From contig CP069418.1 of the NCBI GenBank assembly GCA_017569305.1, forward strand, positions 248,001 to 312,000: a stretch of DNA of 64,000 nucleotides, written 5' to 3'. Position 1 is the stretch's first letter; each line of letters starts with the position of its first letter. The notes under the pieces were generated by a model. It searched no databases, was not told the origin of the DNA, and saw only the letters and a program-made list of their open reading frames with translations. The position numbers and the translations under genes are program-made. Below are positions 1 through 8,430 of the stretch, one piece after another. This DNA comes from Clostridiales bacterium FE2011 (GTDB taxonomy: Bacteria; Bacillota; Clostridia; Christensenellales; Aristaeellaceae).

Positions 1-718
1 CGCAAATTCTTCCGCCGGGTTTCAGACAGTCTGTCAGGTCCTTTAACGCCTGTTCCAACGGTTTGAGTTCATCATTCACGGCAATACGGACCGCCTGGAA
101 AGTCCGCCGGGCCGGATGACCGTCATCTTTCCTGCGTACAGCCTTCGGAATCGCAGCGTCAACAGCATGTACAAGATCAAAGGTGGTTTCAAAAGGCTTT
201 TCCGCCCTGTGTTCACAGATAATACGTGCTATACGGGCCGCCCATTTCTCTTCGCCGTAGTCCCGGATGACTTCCATAATTTCCCGTTCGTCCGCCGTAT
301 TCAGGAAGTCCGCGGCTGTCATTGTCTGGCGCTGATCCATGCGCATATCCAGCGGAGCATCCTCATGATAGCTGAATCCCCTTTCGGCCGTATCCAGCTG
401 GGGACTCGATACACCCAGATCCAGCAGGGCGCCGTCCAGGGCCTCTGCTCCTGCTTCTTCCAGCAGCTTTTTCGCGTCATGGAAATTGCCGCGGATCGCG
501 GTGAATCCCGGATAGTCCTTCAGTCGTTCCGATGCGGCCAGGATCGCGTTTTCATCCCGGTCGATCCCGTACAGGCGTGCTGTTCCGCCGGAGGCCTTCA
601 GGATCGCGCCACTGTGGCCGCCGCCGCCCAGCGTACCGTCGCAGTATACGCCGTCCGGCTGAACGTTCATCCACTCCAGTACTTCATTTAACAGTACCGG
701 TTCATGCTTGAACTCCAT
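1..718 (-). CDS. rsmH: 16S rRNA (cytosine1402-N4)-methyltransferase RsmH, partial
   Basis: This is the N-terminal part (about 239 residues) of the SAM-dependent enzyme that methylates N4 of C1402 in the 30S decoding centre; the C-terminus lies beyond the left edge. On the minus strand the protein opens MEFKHEPVLLNE, followed by the glycine-rich SAM loop DGTLGGGGHSG, then ALLDLGVSSPQLD and GFSYHEDAPLDMRMD, all typical of RsmH. I chose the ATG ending at 718 because it gives the usual family N-terminus. The in-frame ATG at 727 sits only 3 nt from the AAAGG that would serve as ribosome site. folC lies upstream on the same strand, separated by a heptamer repeat array. Confidence 0.93.
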   Translation of the reverse strand, partial: MEFKHEPVLLNEVLEWMNVQPDGVYCDGTLGGGGHSGAILKASGGTARLYGIDRDENAILAASERLKDYPGFTAIRGNFHDAKKLLEEAGAEALDGALLDLGVSSPQLDTAERGFSYHEDAPLDMRMDQRQTMTAADFLNTADEREIMEVIRDYGEEKWAARIARIICEHRAEKPFETTFDLVHAVDAAIPKAVRRKDDGHPARRTFQAVRIAVNDELKPLEQALKDLTDCLKPGGRIC

Positions 719-757
719 TGCGTTCATCTACCTTTCGCTTGAACCTTTGATTCAAGC

Positions 758-820
758 AACTATTCACTCTTCACTCAAAACTCTTAACTCTGAATTCTGA
801 ATTCTTAATTCTGAATTCCT
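758..820 (+). repeat. Heptamer repeat array (9 units)
   Basis: Nine 7-bp units run without a gap. They begin with AACTATT and CACTCTT, drift to AACTCTT and end as AATTCTG variants. The last unit ends on the base next to the folC stop codon (821). It belongs to the dispersed family described in the findings, with general form (A/C)A(C/G/T)T(A/C/T)(T/A)N. Confidence 0.85.
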
Positions 821-2110
821 TTATGGATCCAGCCCCAGTTCGCTCCTCATTGCCCCGATAAAGTACAGGCTTCCCGTTGCCAGGATCAGTCCGTCTTCAC
901 CGGCCAGCTTCCCGGCAGTTTCCAGTCCTTCCTTCAAACTGTTCGCCGCACGGGCTTTCATTCCCTTCCCGCGCAGCAATTCGGCCAGTTCTTCCGCTTT
1001 CATAGCCCGGGGGCTGTCAGGCGTCACCGTCACCGCGGTATCGGTTACAGAAGCAAGTCCGCCCAGCATTTCTTCGGACAGTTTTTCCTTCAGCACGCCG
1101 GTCAGCAGCACCTTCCTTTTTCCGGAAAGATGCTCCTGTACATACCGGTTGAAAGCAGCGATTCCCTGTGCGTTATGGGCACCGTCCATGACCACGTTCC
1201 CGCACCATTCCAGCCGTCCCGGCCAGAAAGCGTTTCCGAGTCCGCTGATCACAGCCTCTTCCGGCACACGAATTCCCTGCTTCTCCAGTTCCTCCAGGAC
1301 GCAGAGCACCACCAGGGCATTCACCGTCTGGTGCTCACCCGACAGGGAGATTCTCAGGTTTGTCCACACGCGGTTTCCTGTCTTATAATCCGCAATGGTA
1401 TACCGTGCATTGGCTTCCCGGATCCTGATCTGCTCCTTTTCCGGAATAATCAGGGGCGCTTCTTCTTTTTCTGCCCGGGCGTTCAGCACTTCCCGAACTT
1501 CTTTTTCCTCCGGAGGATAACAGACTACAGGTACCCCGTATTTGATGATGCCTGCCTTTTCACCCGCGATCTCTGTCAGGGTATTACCGAGATACTGCAT
1601 ATGATCCATACCGATTGCCGTAATGGCACAGACAGTCGGATTCGGTATAGCATTGGTCGGATCAAGCCGTCCGCCCATTCCCGTCTCCGATATGATCAGC
1701 TCCGCTTTTTCAGCCTGGAACGTATGAAACGCCAGGGCAGTACCCAGTTCAAATGGCGTGCAGTGATAATCCAGCTCCCTTTTAAGCTTCTCCGCCGCGT
1801 CCAGCGTTTCGTTACCATAATGTGCAAGCTGTTCCGCTGTAATCGGTTTTCCGTTCAGCCGGATCCGCTCATTGTACGTTTGCAGGAAGGGAGAGGTATA
1901 CATGCCTGTCCTGTATCCTGCCGCTGTCAGCACGCTGTTCAACATGGCACAGACGCTTCCCTTTCCGTTTGTACCGGCCACATGGATCACCGGACAAGCC
2001 GGCCATGCCTGTAAAGTCTCAAGCAGGGCTGCGGTATTCCGCAGCCCCTGCTTGTCTCCGTCCCCCAGGGCGGAATGTATTTCGTTTACAACCTCTTCGG
2101 CAGTTCTCAT
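821..2110 (-). CDS. folC: Folylpolyglutamate synthase / dihydrofolate synthase
   Basis: Cytosolic Mur-ligase-fold enzyme of 429 residues that adds glutamate to dihydropteroate or to reduced folates, retaining them in the cell. Visible motifs are the ATP loop HVAGTNGKGSVCAML (residues about 43-57), ISETGMGGRLDPTNA, the DH block ITAIGMDHMQYLG and GEKAGIIK, and a C-terminal VMDGAHNAQGI (Mur-ligase domain 2). The length is normal for the family. The start codon overlaps the valS stop by 4 bp (ATGA), so the two are translationally coupled. The folate theme returns at 59.8-60.7 kb, where folT carries a tetrahydrofolate riboswitch. Confidence 0.95.
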   Translation of the reverse strand: MRTAEEVVNEIHSALGDGDKQGLRNTAALLETLQAWPACPVIHVAGTNGKGSVCAMLNSVLTAAGYRTGMYTSPFLQTYNERIRLNGKPITAEQLAHYGNETLDAAEKLKRELDYHCTPFELGTALAFHTFQAEKAELIISETGMGGRLDPTNAIPNPTVCAITAIGMDHMQYLGNTLTEIAGEKAGIIKYGVPVVCYPPEEKEVREVLNARAEKEEAPLIIPEKEQIRIREANARYTIADYKTGNRVWTNLRISLSGEHQTVNALVVLCVLEELEKQGIRVPEEAVISGLGNAFWPGRLEWCGNVVMDGAHNAQGIAAFNRYVQEHLSGKRKVLLTGVLKEKLSEEMLGGLASVTDTAVTVTPDSPRAMKAEELAELLRGKGMKARAANSLKEGLETAGKLAGEDGLILATGSLYFIGAMRSELGLDP

Positions 2111-4761
2111 AGATTCTCTTTCAGTTCCGCAATGCGGTTTTCCAGTGCGGCAGCCTTCGACTTCGCAGCTTCCAGCTTATCCTTCTCCTGCTGCACCAGC
2201 TGCGCCGGTGCCTTGGCCAGGAAGCCCTGGTTGTTCAGCATGCCGTTGGAACGGGCCATTTCCTTCTTCAGGTTTTCCAGTTCCTTGGTCAGCCGTGCAA
2301 CTTCCTTCTCAAAGTCCACCAGATCACCCAGCGGGATGAAAAGCTCACCGGCCGCCACCACGGCAGACACATTCTTGCCTGTGGCGTCGCTGCGGTCAGA
2401 AATCAGTTCCACCTGCTCAGCGCCGGCCAGCTTCTTGAAGTAGCCTTCGCCGCCCTTCAGCGTATCGGTCCAGCCGTCCGCCGGCAGCAGCATCAGATGG
2501 GTACGCTTGGACGGCATCACGTTCATCTCGCTGCGCAGGTTCCGGATCGTGCGGATGATTTCCATCACGCCCTGCATCTTTTCTTCATCCCCGGCGAACA
2601 CATACGCTTCATTGTATTCCGGCCAGCTCTGAAGCATCAGGAAGCCTTCGCTGCCGGGCAGATACTTGTAAACCTGTTCGGTCAGGAAAGGCATGAAGGG
2701 ATGCAGCAGCTTCAGCAGGTTTTCCAGCACAAACAGCAGCACAGCCTTCACGGTTTCCTTGCTTTCGCCTTCTTCGCCCAGCAGGCGGGACTTGCTCAGC
2801 TCAATATACCAGTCACAGAATTCGCTCCAGGCGAAGTCATAGATCTTCGTGGCAGCCAGGCCGAAGTCGCCGTCCTCCATATGCTCGGAGATATCCTTCA
2901 CTGCCTCCTGCAGCCTGGTCAGGATCCACTTGTCCGCAGTCTCCAGCTTCGCGGGATCAAAGGCTTTCCGCTCGTTTACGTTCATCAGTACAAAGCGGCT
3001 GGCGTTCCACACCTTGTTGGCAAAGTTCCGGGCAGCCTCCACCTTGTCCTTGCCGTAGCGGGTATCATTGCCGGGGCTCACGCCCATTACCAGGCTGAAG
3101 CGCAGCGCGTCGGTACCGTATTCGTCAATAACCTCCAGCGGATCTATGCCGTTGCCCAGGGATTTGGACATCTTCCGTCCCTGTTCATCCCGCACCAGGC
3201 CGTGGATCAGCACCGTCTCAAAGGGTGTCTCACCCATGTTCTCGATACCGGCAACCATCATCCGGGAAACCCAGAAAGTAATAATATCCCAGCCCGTCAC
3301 CAGCATACTGGTGGGATAGAAGTATTTCAGATCTTCCGTGTTGTCCGGCCATCCCAGGGTGGAGAAAGGCCACAGGGCGGAGGAGAACCAGGTATCAAGC
3401 ACGTCCTCATCCTGGCGCAGCTTGCCGCCGCACTTCGGGCAGACTGTCGGATCCTCGCGGCTCACGATCTGTTCGCCGCAGTCATCGCAATACCACACCG
3501 GAATCCGGTGTCCCCACCACAGCTGACGGCTGATACACCAGTCGCGGATGTTTTCCATCCAGTTATAGTACATTTTGCTGAACCGTTCCGGCACAAACTT
3601 CGTCCGGCCTTCCCGCACAGCGGCAATAGCTGGTTCAGCCAGAGTCTTCATCTTCACGAACCACTGTTCGCTCAGCCGTGGTTCCACAGGCGTATTCCCG
3701 TGGCGGTAGCAGAAGCCCACATTATGGCTGTAGTCTTCAACCTTCACCAGCAGCCCCAGCTTCTCCAGTTCTTCAACCACGGCCTTCCGGCATTCCATGG
3801 GATCCATGCCGGCAAAGCGTCCGGCATTCTCGTTCATGGTGCCGTCGTCGTTGGTCACCGTGATAATCTCCAGGTTGTGCCGCTGGGCCACTTCAAAGTC
3901 GTTCGGGTCATGGGCGGGAGTCATCTTCACCGCGCCGGTGCCGAACTCTTTTTCCACATAATCATCCGCGACCACTGGAATTTCCTTGTTCACGATGGGC
4001 AGGATCACTTTCTTTCCCACCAGGTTCGTATACCGTTCATCGGCAGGGTTCACGGCCACGCCGGTATCACCCAGCATGGTTTCAGGCCGGGTAGTGGCCA
4101 CCACGACGCCTTCGCTTCCGTCGGCGCCGGGATAACGGATATGCCACAGGTGGCTGGCCACATCCTTGTATTCCACTTCCGCGTCGCTGATGGCGCTCTG
4201 GCAGGCGGGACACCAGTTGATCATCCGGTTTCCGCGGTAGATCAGTCCCTTTTCATACAGACGGACAAACACCTCACGCACAGCGCGGCTGCAGCCCTCA
4301 TCCATGGTGAAGCGTTCCCGGCTCCAGTCGCAGCTGATACCCATCTTCCGCTGCTGGTGTACAATTCGTCCGCCGTATTCTTTCTTCCAGTTCCAGGCGC
4401 GTTCCAGGAAAGCTTCCCGGCCGATCCCCTCTTTGGTCAGGCCTTCTTTCCGCATGGCTTCCACAATCCTGACCTCTGTCGCGATGGCGGCATGGTCAGT
4501 ACCGGGCAGCCACAGGGTGGGATCACCCTTCATCCGGTGATAACGGATCGGGGCATCCTGCATGATGCAGTCCATGGCATGGCCCATATGCAGCTGGCCG
4601 GTAATATTGGGCGGAGGCATAACGATGGTGAATGGTTTCTTTCCCTCAACCCTGTGCGCGGTAAACGCGCCGGATTCTTCCCAGGCTTTATAGATGTCAG
4701 CTTCGATCTCCTGTGGATTGAACCGTGTCGCCATATCGGCGCCGCTCATTTTCTTCTCCAT
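2107..4761 (-). CDS. valS: Valyl-tRNA synthetase
   Basis: Class Ia aminoacyl-tRNA synthetase of 884 residues charging tRNA-Val, full length for the bacterial enzyme. It has the HIGH motif as NITGQLHMGHAM near residue 55, the CP1 editing region (TTRPETMLGDTGVAVNP), the KMSKS motif as GRKMSKSLGNG around residue 530, the anticodon-binding domain, and the C-terminal coiled coil rich in Lys/Glu from about residue 815. GGGAGGAT precedes the ATG. It lies 98 bp downstream of rpmF. I saw no T-box leader in that gap, only a terminator-like hairpin, so expression appears to depend on read-through from the yceD-rpmF promoter or on an unseen promoter. Confidence 0.97.
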   Translation of the reverse strand: MEKKMSGADMATRFNPQEIEADIYKAWEESGAFTAHRVEGKKPFTIVMPPPNITGQLHMGHAMDCIMQDAPIRYHRMKGDPTLWLPGTDHAAIATEVRIVEAMRKEGLTKEGIGREAFLERAWNWKKEYGGRIVHQQRKMGISCDWSRERFTMDEGCSRAVREVFVRLYEKGLIYRGNRMINWCPACQSAISDAEVEYKDVASHLWHIRYPGADGSEGVVVATTRPETMLGDTGVAVNPADERYTNLVGKKVILPIVNKEIPVVADDYVEKEFGTGAVKMTPAHDPNDFEVAQRHNLEIITVTNDDGTMNENAGRFAGMDPMECRKAVVEELEKLGLLVKVEDYSHNVGFCYRHGNTPVEPRLSEQWFVKMKTLAEPAIAAVREGRTKFVPERFSKMYYNWMENIRDWCISRQLWWGHRIPVWYCDDCGEQIVSREDPTVCPKCGGKLRQDEDVLDTWFSSALWPFSTLGWPDNTEDLKYFYPTSMLVTGWDIITFWVSRMMVAGIENMGETPFETVLIHGLVRDEQGRKMSKSLGNGIDPLEVIDEYGTDALRFSLVMGVSPGNDTRYGKDKVEAARNFANKVWNASRFVLMNVNERKAFDPAKLETADKWILTRLQEAVKDISEHMEDGDFGLAATKIYDFAWSEFCDWYIELSKSRLLGEEGESKETVKAVLLFVLENLLKLLHPFMPFLTEQVYKYLPGSEGFLMLQSWPEYNEAYVFAGDEEKMQGVMEIIRTIRNLRSEMNVMPSKRTHLMLLPADGWTDTLKGGEGYFKKLAGAEQVELISDRSDATGKNVSAVVAAGELFIPLGDLVDFEKEVARLTKELENLKKEMARSNGMLNNQGFLAKAPAQLVQQEKDKLEAAKSKAAALENRIAELKENL

Positions 4762-4781
4762 GGTAATCCTCCCTCATTCCC

Positions 4782-4822
4782 GTAAATAGAAGAAACAGCC
4801 CCGACCCTGATGGGCGGAGCTG
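4782..4822 (-). terminator. Terminator-like hairpin between rpmF and valS
   Basis: On the minus strand AGCTCCGCCC pairs imperfectly (9 of 10, one G-U) with GGGTCGGGGCT around an ATCA loop, followed by the T-rich stretch TTTCTTCTATTT. It could end or attenuate transcription from the ribosomal-protein promoter before valS. Confidence 0.5.
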
Positions 4823-4859
4823 CGATTCTTTAATCCTTGGCCAAAAATGCAGTCGACAA

Positions 4860-5054
4860 TCAGGCGTTCTTCTCTTCGTCCTTATTGACGACGACCTGGA
4901 CGCCGTTATAATAACCGCAATTCTTGCACACGCGATGAGACAGTTTCATCTGACCGCACTGCGGGCACTTGCCGATTCCCGGCAGTGTGAGCTTCCAGTT
5001 AGCGCGGCGGCTGTGCTTGCGAGCCTTAGAGATTTTCCCCTTCGGAAGAGCCAT
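4860..5054 (-). CDS. rpmF: 50S ribosomal protein L32
   Basis: A 64-residue component of the large ribosomal subunit. It begins [19 protein letters not shown], the conserved L32 N-terminus, and contains a four-cysteine zinc ribbon (CPQCG ... CKNCGYY). It starts 3 bp after the stop of the DUF177 gene. The DUF177-rpmF pair is conserved across bacteria, and in Bacillus the neighbour is ylbM (tmcAL), which is also close by here at 7.1 kb. Confidence 0.97.
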   Translation of the reverse strand: MALPKGKISKARKHSRRANWKLTLPGIGKCPQCGQMKLSHRVCKNCGYYNGVQVVVNKDEEKNA

Positions 5055-5057
5055 GAT

Positions 5058-5549
5058 TCACACCTCCTCATTGTCTTGAAGCAATTGCTGCAGTCCTGCG
5101 AACGGATATTGAACGCCCGGTTCGGAAGGAACTGCTTCCGGGTCCCTGTATTCAAAGCCCGGACAATCCTCTCTGCAGAGAAAGCGGATCGGCAGAGCCA
5201 TGACGGCGTATGACATAACCAGCTTGTCCAGCAGGATCTCATGCCCTTCATAGGCAAAGATCTCGTTATCCTCCTGATCGCCGTTCCTGTGGAACACCTC
5301 GTCGAATACGTTTTCGACTTCGGCCTGTGCGTCCTCAAGACAATTGGCGCAGTGAGCGTGGGCAATGGTCTTCAGCTTGCCTCTCACCGAGATGTTTCCG
5401 TCTTCATCTGACAGGAACACGCCTTCCACGGCGCAGTCGTCAATCCTGACGGTGTCACCGCTGATCTCCTGATCCGCAATGGCCTGCAGACCCGAGAAAA
5501 GGTACTCCTGTCCGGGATGGGATAAAGCATTCGATACGTCAAGCTTCAT
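5058..5549 (-). CDS. yceD: DUF177 (YceD/YlbN-like) protein
   Basis: A 163-residue cytosolic protein of the DUF177 family, which is linked to large-subunit/23S rRNA accumulation in bacteria and plastids, with a mechanism that is not settled. Two cysteine pairs are visible: HCANC at about residues 91-95 and CREDCPGF near 144-151, the usual metal-binding pattern. It is the first gene of the yceD-rpmF-valS-folC run and lies under a near-perfect promoter 30-60 bp upstream. Confidence 0.88.
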   Translation of the reverse strand: MKLDVSNALSHPGQEYLFSGLQAIADQEISGDTVRIDDCAVEGVFLSDEDGNISVRGKLKTIAHAHCANCLEDAQAEVENVFDEVFHRNGDQEDNEIFAYEGHEILLDKLVMSYAVMALPIRFLCREDCPGFEYRDPEAVPSEPGVQYPFAGLQQLLQDNEEV

Positions 5550-5577
5550 GTCCTCACCTCAAAAGTGACCATTTGGT

Positions 5578-5606
5578 ATTATAATTCGATGCAAATCGTT
5601 TGTCAA
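5578..5606 (-). promoter_or_regulatory. Sigma-A promoter of the yceD-rpmF operon
   Basis: Minus strand: TTGACA (5601-5606) and TATAAT (5578-5583), both exact consensus, with a 17-bp spacer. This is the strongest promoter match in the window, as expected for a ribosomal-protein operon. Confidence 0.9.
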
Positions 5607-5633
5607 CAAAGAATTTGCGCCGATTTTTCTCCC

Positions 5634-5663
5634 GTTTCACCCGGCGTTTTTTCCGGGTGAAAC
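5634..5663. other. Perfect 11-bp inverted repeat between ackA and yceD
   Basis: GTTTCACCCGG and its exact complement flank an 8-nt loop (CGTTTTTT). It lies between the ackA stop and the yceD promoter. It may be the ackA terminator, although neither side carries a clear T tract outside the stem. Confidence 0.6.
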
Positions 5664-5682
5664 CGGAGATAAAGTAACTACT

Positions 5683-5702
5683 AATTATGCATAATGCATT
5701 AA
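5683..5702 (+). repeat. Heptamer-like AT repeat
   Basis: About three 7-bp units (AATTATG, CATAATG, CATTAAT) end directly at the ackA stop codon. It is a degenerate member of the heptamer family and also forms an AT-rich palindrome around ATGCAT. Confidence 0.5.
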
Positions 5703-6941
5703 TTAATTGTCTCTGACCTTCCCGGTGGTGACCAGGTCCAGTGTATCCCGTGCAATCATGATTTCCTCATTTGTGGGAATCACGCAGACCGTAACCTTGC
5801 TGTCATCCGCGGAGATCACCGCTTCCTTGCGGGTCTTGTTCTTCTCGGTATCGATCTTGGCGCCCATGAATTCAAGGCCGTCGATCACCTGGGCACGCAG
5901 GTCGGCGTTGTTCTCGCCGATACCGGCGGTGAACACGATGATGTCCACACCGCCCATGGCGGCTGCATAGGAACCGATATACTTCTTGATGCCGTAGATC
6001 AGCATATCCTGGGCCAGCTTCGCGTTCGGGTCGCCCTTGCTTGCCAGGTCGTCAATATCCCGGCAGTCGCTGCTCTTGCCGCTGATGCCCAGCAGACCGC
6101 TCTTCTTGTTCATCATGGTCAGCACTTCGTCCACGCTGATCGGATGGCCTACGGGAGTGCCGTCATCGTTCAGGGGATTGTTGGCGATAAACTGCACAAC
6201 TGCGGGATCGCAGCTGCCGCAGCGGGTGCCCATCAGAAGGCCTTCCAGGGGCGTCAGGCCCATGGAGGTATCCTGGCACTTGCCGTCCATCACGGCGCTC
6301 AGGCTGGAACCGTTGCCCAGGTGGCAGATGATGATCTTTTTGCCGATGGGGCTGATTCCCAGGAATTCGCATACGCGGCGGCTCACATAGCGATGGCTGG
6401 TGCCATGGAAGCCGTAACGGCGCACATGCAGTTTCTCTTCATACATTTTCGGCACGCCGTACATATAAGCCTTGGGCGGCATGGTCTGATGGAAAGCGGT
6501 ATCGAACACCGCCACCTGGGGAGTGCCCTTCATGACCTTTTCGCAGGCTTCAATACCCATCAGGTTGGCAGGATTGTGCAGCGGTCCCAGTGGGAAGCAG
6601 TCACGGATCGCCTGTTTCGCGGCGTCATTCACAATAACAGAGGCCGTGAACGCGCTGCCGCCGTGCAGCACCCGATGGCCGACAGCACCGATTTCATCAG
6701 TGCTCTTGATCACGCCGAACTCCGGATCCTGCAGGATCTTGAGCATCAGCTGTGCAGCGGCTTCATGGTCCGGGATCTCCTGTGCGATCTCAGTCTTTTT
6801 GTCACCGGCGCTGTGCTTCAGCTTGCTGCCCTCAATGCCGATACGTTCGACCAGGCCCTTGGCCAGCTCCTTCTCGCCGTCCATGTCGATCAGCTGATAC
6901 TTCAGGGAAGAAGAACCTGCGTTCACAACCAGAATTTTCAT
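5703..6941 (-). CDS. ackA: Acetate kinase
   Basis: A 412-residue cytosolic enzyme of the ASKHA superfamily that interconverts acetyl phosphate + ADP with acetate + ATP, giving substrate-level ATP in fermentation. It begins MKILVVNAGSSSLKYQL. Other signatures are GHRVLHGG, VAVFDTAFHQTMP, RYGFHGTSHRYV, ICHLGNGSS and VFTAGIGENN. The length is standard. No phosphotransacetylase gene is adjacent. The divergent neighbour tmcAL uses acetate directly for tRNA modification, which may explain the pairing. Confidence 0.97.
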   Translation of the reverse strand: MKILVVNAGSSSLKYQLIDMDGEKELAKGLVERIGIEGSKLKHSAGDKKTEIAQEIPDHEAAAQLMLKILQDPEFGVIKSTDEIGAVGHRVLHGGSAFTASVIVNDAAKQAIRDCFPLGPLHNPANLMGIEACEKVMKGTPQVAVFDTAFHQTMPPKAYMYGVPKMYEEKLHVRRYGFHGTSHRYVSRRVCEFLGISPIGKKIIICHLGNGSSLSAVMDGKCQDTSMGLTPLEGLLMGTRCGSCDPAVVQFIANNPLNDDGTPVGHPISVDEVLTMMNKKSGLLGISGKSSDCRDIDDLASKGDPNAKLAQDMLIYGIKKYIGSYAAAMGGVDIIVFTAGIGENNADLRAQVIDGLEFMGAKIDTEKNKTRKEAVISADDSKVTVCVIPTNEEIMIARDTLDLVTTGKVRDN

Positions 6942-6982
6942 ACTTGTTTCCAGCTCCTTTGATTATTTCAGAATCACACTTT

Positions 6983-7011
6983 ATTATACTCCCGATTTGC
7001 TTGAAAAGAAA
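6983..7011 (-). promoter_or_regulatory. Putative ackA promoter
   Basis: Minus strand TATAAT (6983-6988) lies 42 bp upstream of the ATG. The matching -35 region (about 7006-7011, TTTCTT) is weak. Confidence 0.5.
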
Positions 7012-7094
7012 GCCCTAAAATGCTACTATGCAATGTATACGGGATGTAAATGAAATCATTCATTTGACATTTTGAGAGAAGGGTTGGTGTTCGC

Positions 7095-8264
7095 ATGAAG
7101 ATCCTCGGCGTCGTCGCGGAGTATGATCCTTTTCACAACGGACACCTGTATCATTTAACGGAAGCTGTCAGGCGCGTCTCGCCTGATCTGGTTTTTGTCG
7201 TCCTCTCCCCCTGTTTCAAGCAGCGCGGGGAGCTTTCCCTGCTGTCTCCGCTGGACCGTGCCCGCCTTGCGCTGGAAGCCGGTGCGGATGCTGTCTTCTC
7301 CCTTCCTGTTCTCTGGACGGTCCGGGATGCGGAGCACTACGCGCTGGGTGCTGTTTCCCTGCTTTCCCGGCTTGGGGTAACAGACCTGGCCTTCGGAGCT
7401 GAAACAGCGGATGTATCCCTGCTTCTCCGGGCTGCCGGCCTGCTGGAGGATCCCTCGCCCGCATTCAGTGCTTTGCTGAAAGAAAAGCTTTCTTCCGGTG
7501 CGGGCTATCCTGCTGCCCTCTCCGGCGCCTTCTCTTCTGTGTTTCCGGAAGCCGAAGGCCTGCTTGACAGTCCCAACAATATCCTGGCTGTCTGTTATCT
7601 CCGTGCAGCGCTGCGCCTGAATCTGTCGCTTCGGCCTGTGATCATCCCGCGGTCAGGCAGCTATCACGCTGCGGGAATCGATCCCGTTTCCCCGTCTGCG
7701 TCCGCCATTCGGGACAGTCTGCTTCGCGGAAGCTATGCCGCTGCGTTTGAAGCTGTTCCTTCATATACTGCAGACTTGCTGCGCCGCCGTTTCCTGGAAG
7801 GCCGCGTCCCTGACGGGCGCATCCTGGACGCTGTGCTGCTGTCCCGTCTTCGTGCCATGTCAGAGGAGGAATACAGTCTCCTTCCGGATCTCTCTGAGGG
7901 CATGGAAAACGCTGTGCGTTCAGCAGCCGCCGTTTCCCGTACCCGGGAGGAACTGATCTCTGCCCTGTCCGGCAGGCGTTATCCGGCAGCCCGCATCAGC
8001 CGCCTGTGCGCCTCTGTCCTGCTGGGCATTACGAAGAACGATACCGAAAACACGCCTCTTCCGGATCATGCATTGCTTCTTGGCTTACGGAAACGTCCGG
8101 AAATGACAGCCCTTTGGAAATCGCTTCCCGTTCCGGTAATCACTTCTTTTACCGAATGGAAGAAAGCGGCCTCTCCTTCAGATCTGGCTGCCTGGCGTCT
8201 CTGGGCCCAGTGTTCCGGTCTTCCTGATACCCTTCCATTCACCGAAAAGCTGATTTCCATATAA
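7095..8264 (+). CDS. tmcAL: tRNA(Met) cytidine acetate ligase (TmcAL/YlbM family)
   Basis: A 389-residue nucleotidyltransferase-fold protein. The family forms N4-acetylcytidine at the wobble base of elongator tRNA-Met, using acetate and ATP. The diagnostic start GVVAEYDPFHNGHLYHL carries the HxGH-like ATP motif, followed by VVLSPCFKQRGE and GADAVFSLP. SPNNILAVCYLRAA in the middle is also typical. It is divergent from ackA with 153 bp between the starts. Proximity to yceD and rpmF matches the ylbM-ylbN-rpmF order of Bacillus. It ends in its own terminator. Confidence 0.9.
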   Translation: MKILGVVAEYDPFHNGHLYHLTEAVRRVSPDLVFVVLSPCFKQRGELSLLSPLDRARLALEAGADAVFSLPVLWTVRDAEHYALGAVSLLSRLGVTDLAFGAETADVSLLLRAAGLLEDPSPAFSALLKEKLSSGAGYPAALSGAFSSVFPEAEGLLDSPNNILAVCYLRAALRLNLSLRPVIIPRSGSYHAAGIDPVSPSASAIRDSLLRGSYAAAFEAVPSYTADLLRRRFLEGRVPDGRILDAVLLSRLRAMSEEEYSLLPDLSEGMENAVRSAAAVSRTREELISALSGRRYPAARISRLCASVLLGITKNDTENTPLPDHALLLGLRKRPEMTALWKSLPVPVITSFTEWKKAASPSDLAAWRLWAQCSGLPDTLPFTEKLISI

Positions 8265-8297
8265 AAACGAGGACCTTCCGGCCCTCGTTTAGTTTTG
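8265..8297 (+). terminator. Intrinsic terminator of tmcAL
   Basis: AAACGAGG and CCTCGTTT arms surround the loop ACCTTCCGGC, followed by AGTTTTGT. It starts right after the stop codon. Confidence 0.85.
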
Positions 8298-8311
8298 TCT
8301 GTTTCTTTCAC

Positions 8312-8430
8312 ATCTGTCTTTAGACAGATATTTCACATTGAGCCTTCAGGCTCAATATTTCATGTTCGCATCGCGAACATTTCACATCCGCCATATGGCG
8401 GATATTTCATTATTTTGTCGAAGACAAAAT
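8312..8430 (+). repeat. Array of five hairpins separated by ATTTCA(C/T)
   Basis: Five short perfect inverted repeats with unrelated sequences follow one another: 8312-8329 (loop TTTA), 8337-8356 (loop TTCA), 8362-8380 (loop ATC), 8386-8403 (no loop) and 8412-8430 (loop GAA). Their arms end in AT, and the spacers all reduce to ATTTCAC or ATTTCAT. The last hairpin uses the final codons and stop of the minus-strand FAD gene. Similar arrays lie at 53515-53638 and 60804-60924. Confidence 0.9.

Noticed and set aside
2497..4785. 762-residue open frame opposite valS
   Set aside because: Antisense shadow; valS carries all expected motifs and fills the same region.
4762..4859. T-box leader expected before valS
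   Set aside because: The 98-bp gap is too short, and neither the T-box bulge nor the specifier stem is visible; only a terminator-like hairpin was found.
5634..5663. Inverted repeat as a firm ackA terminator
   Set aside because: The stem is perfect but no T tract follows on either strand, so it is listed only as an inverted repeat.
8312..8430. Possible CRISPR or integron array in the hairpin string
   Set aside because: The conserved part is only about 7 bp and the variable part is self-complementary, unlike CRISPR spacers or attC sites; no associated recombinase or cas gene.
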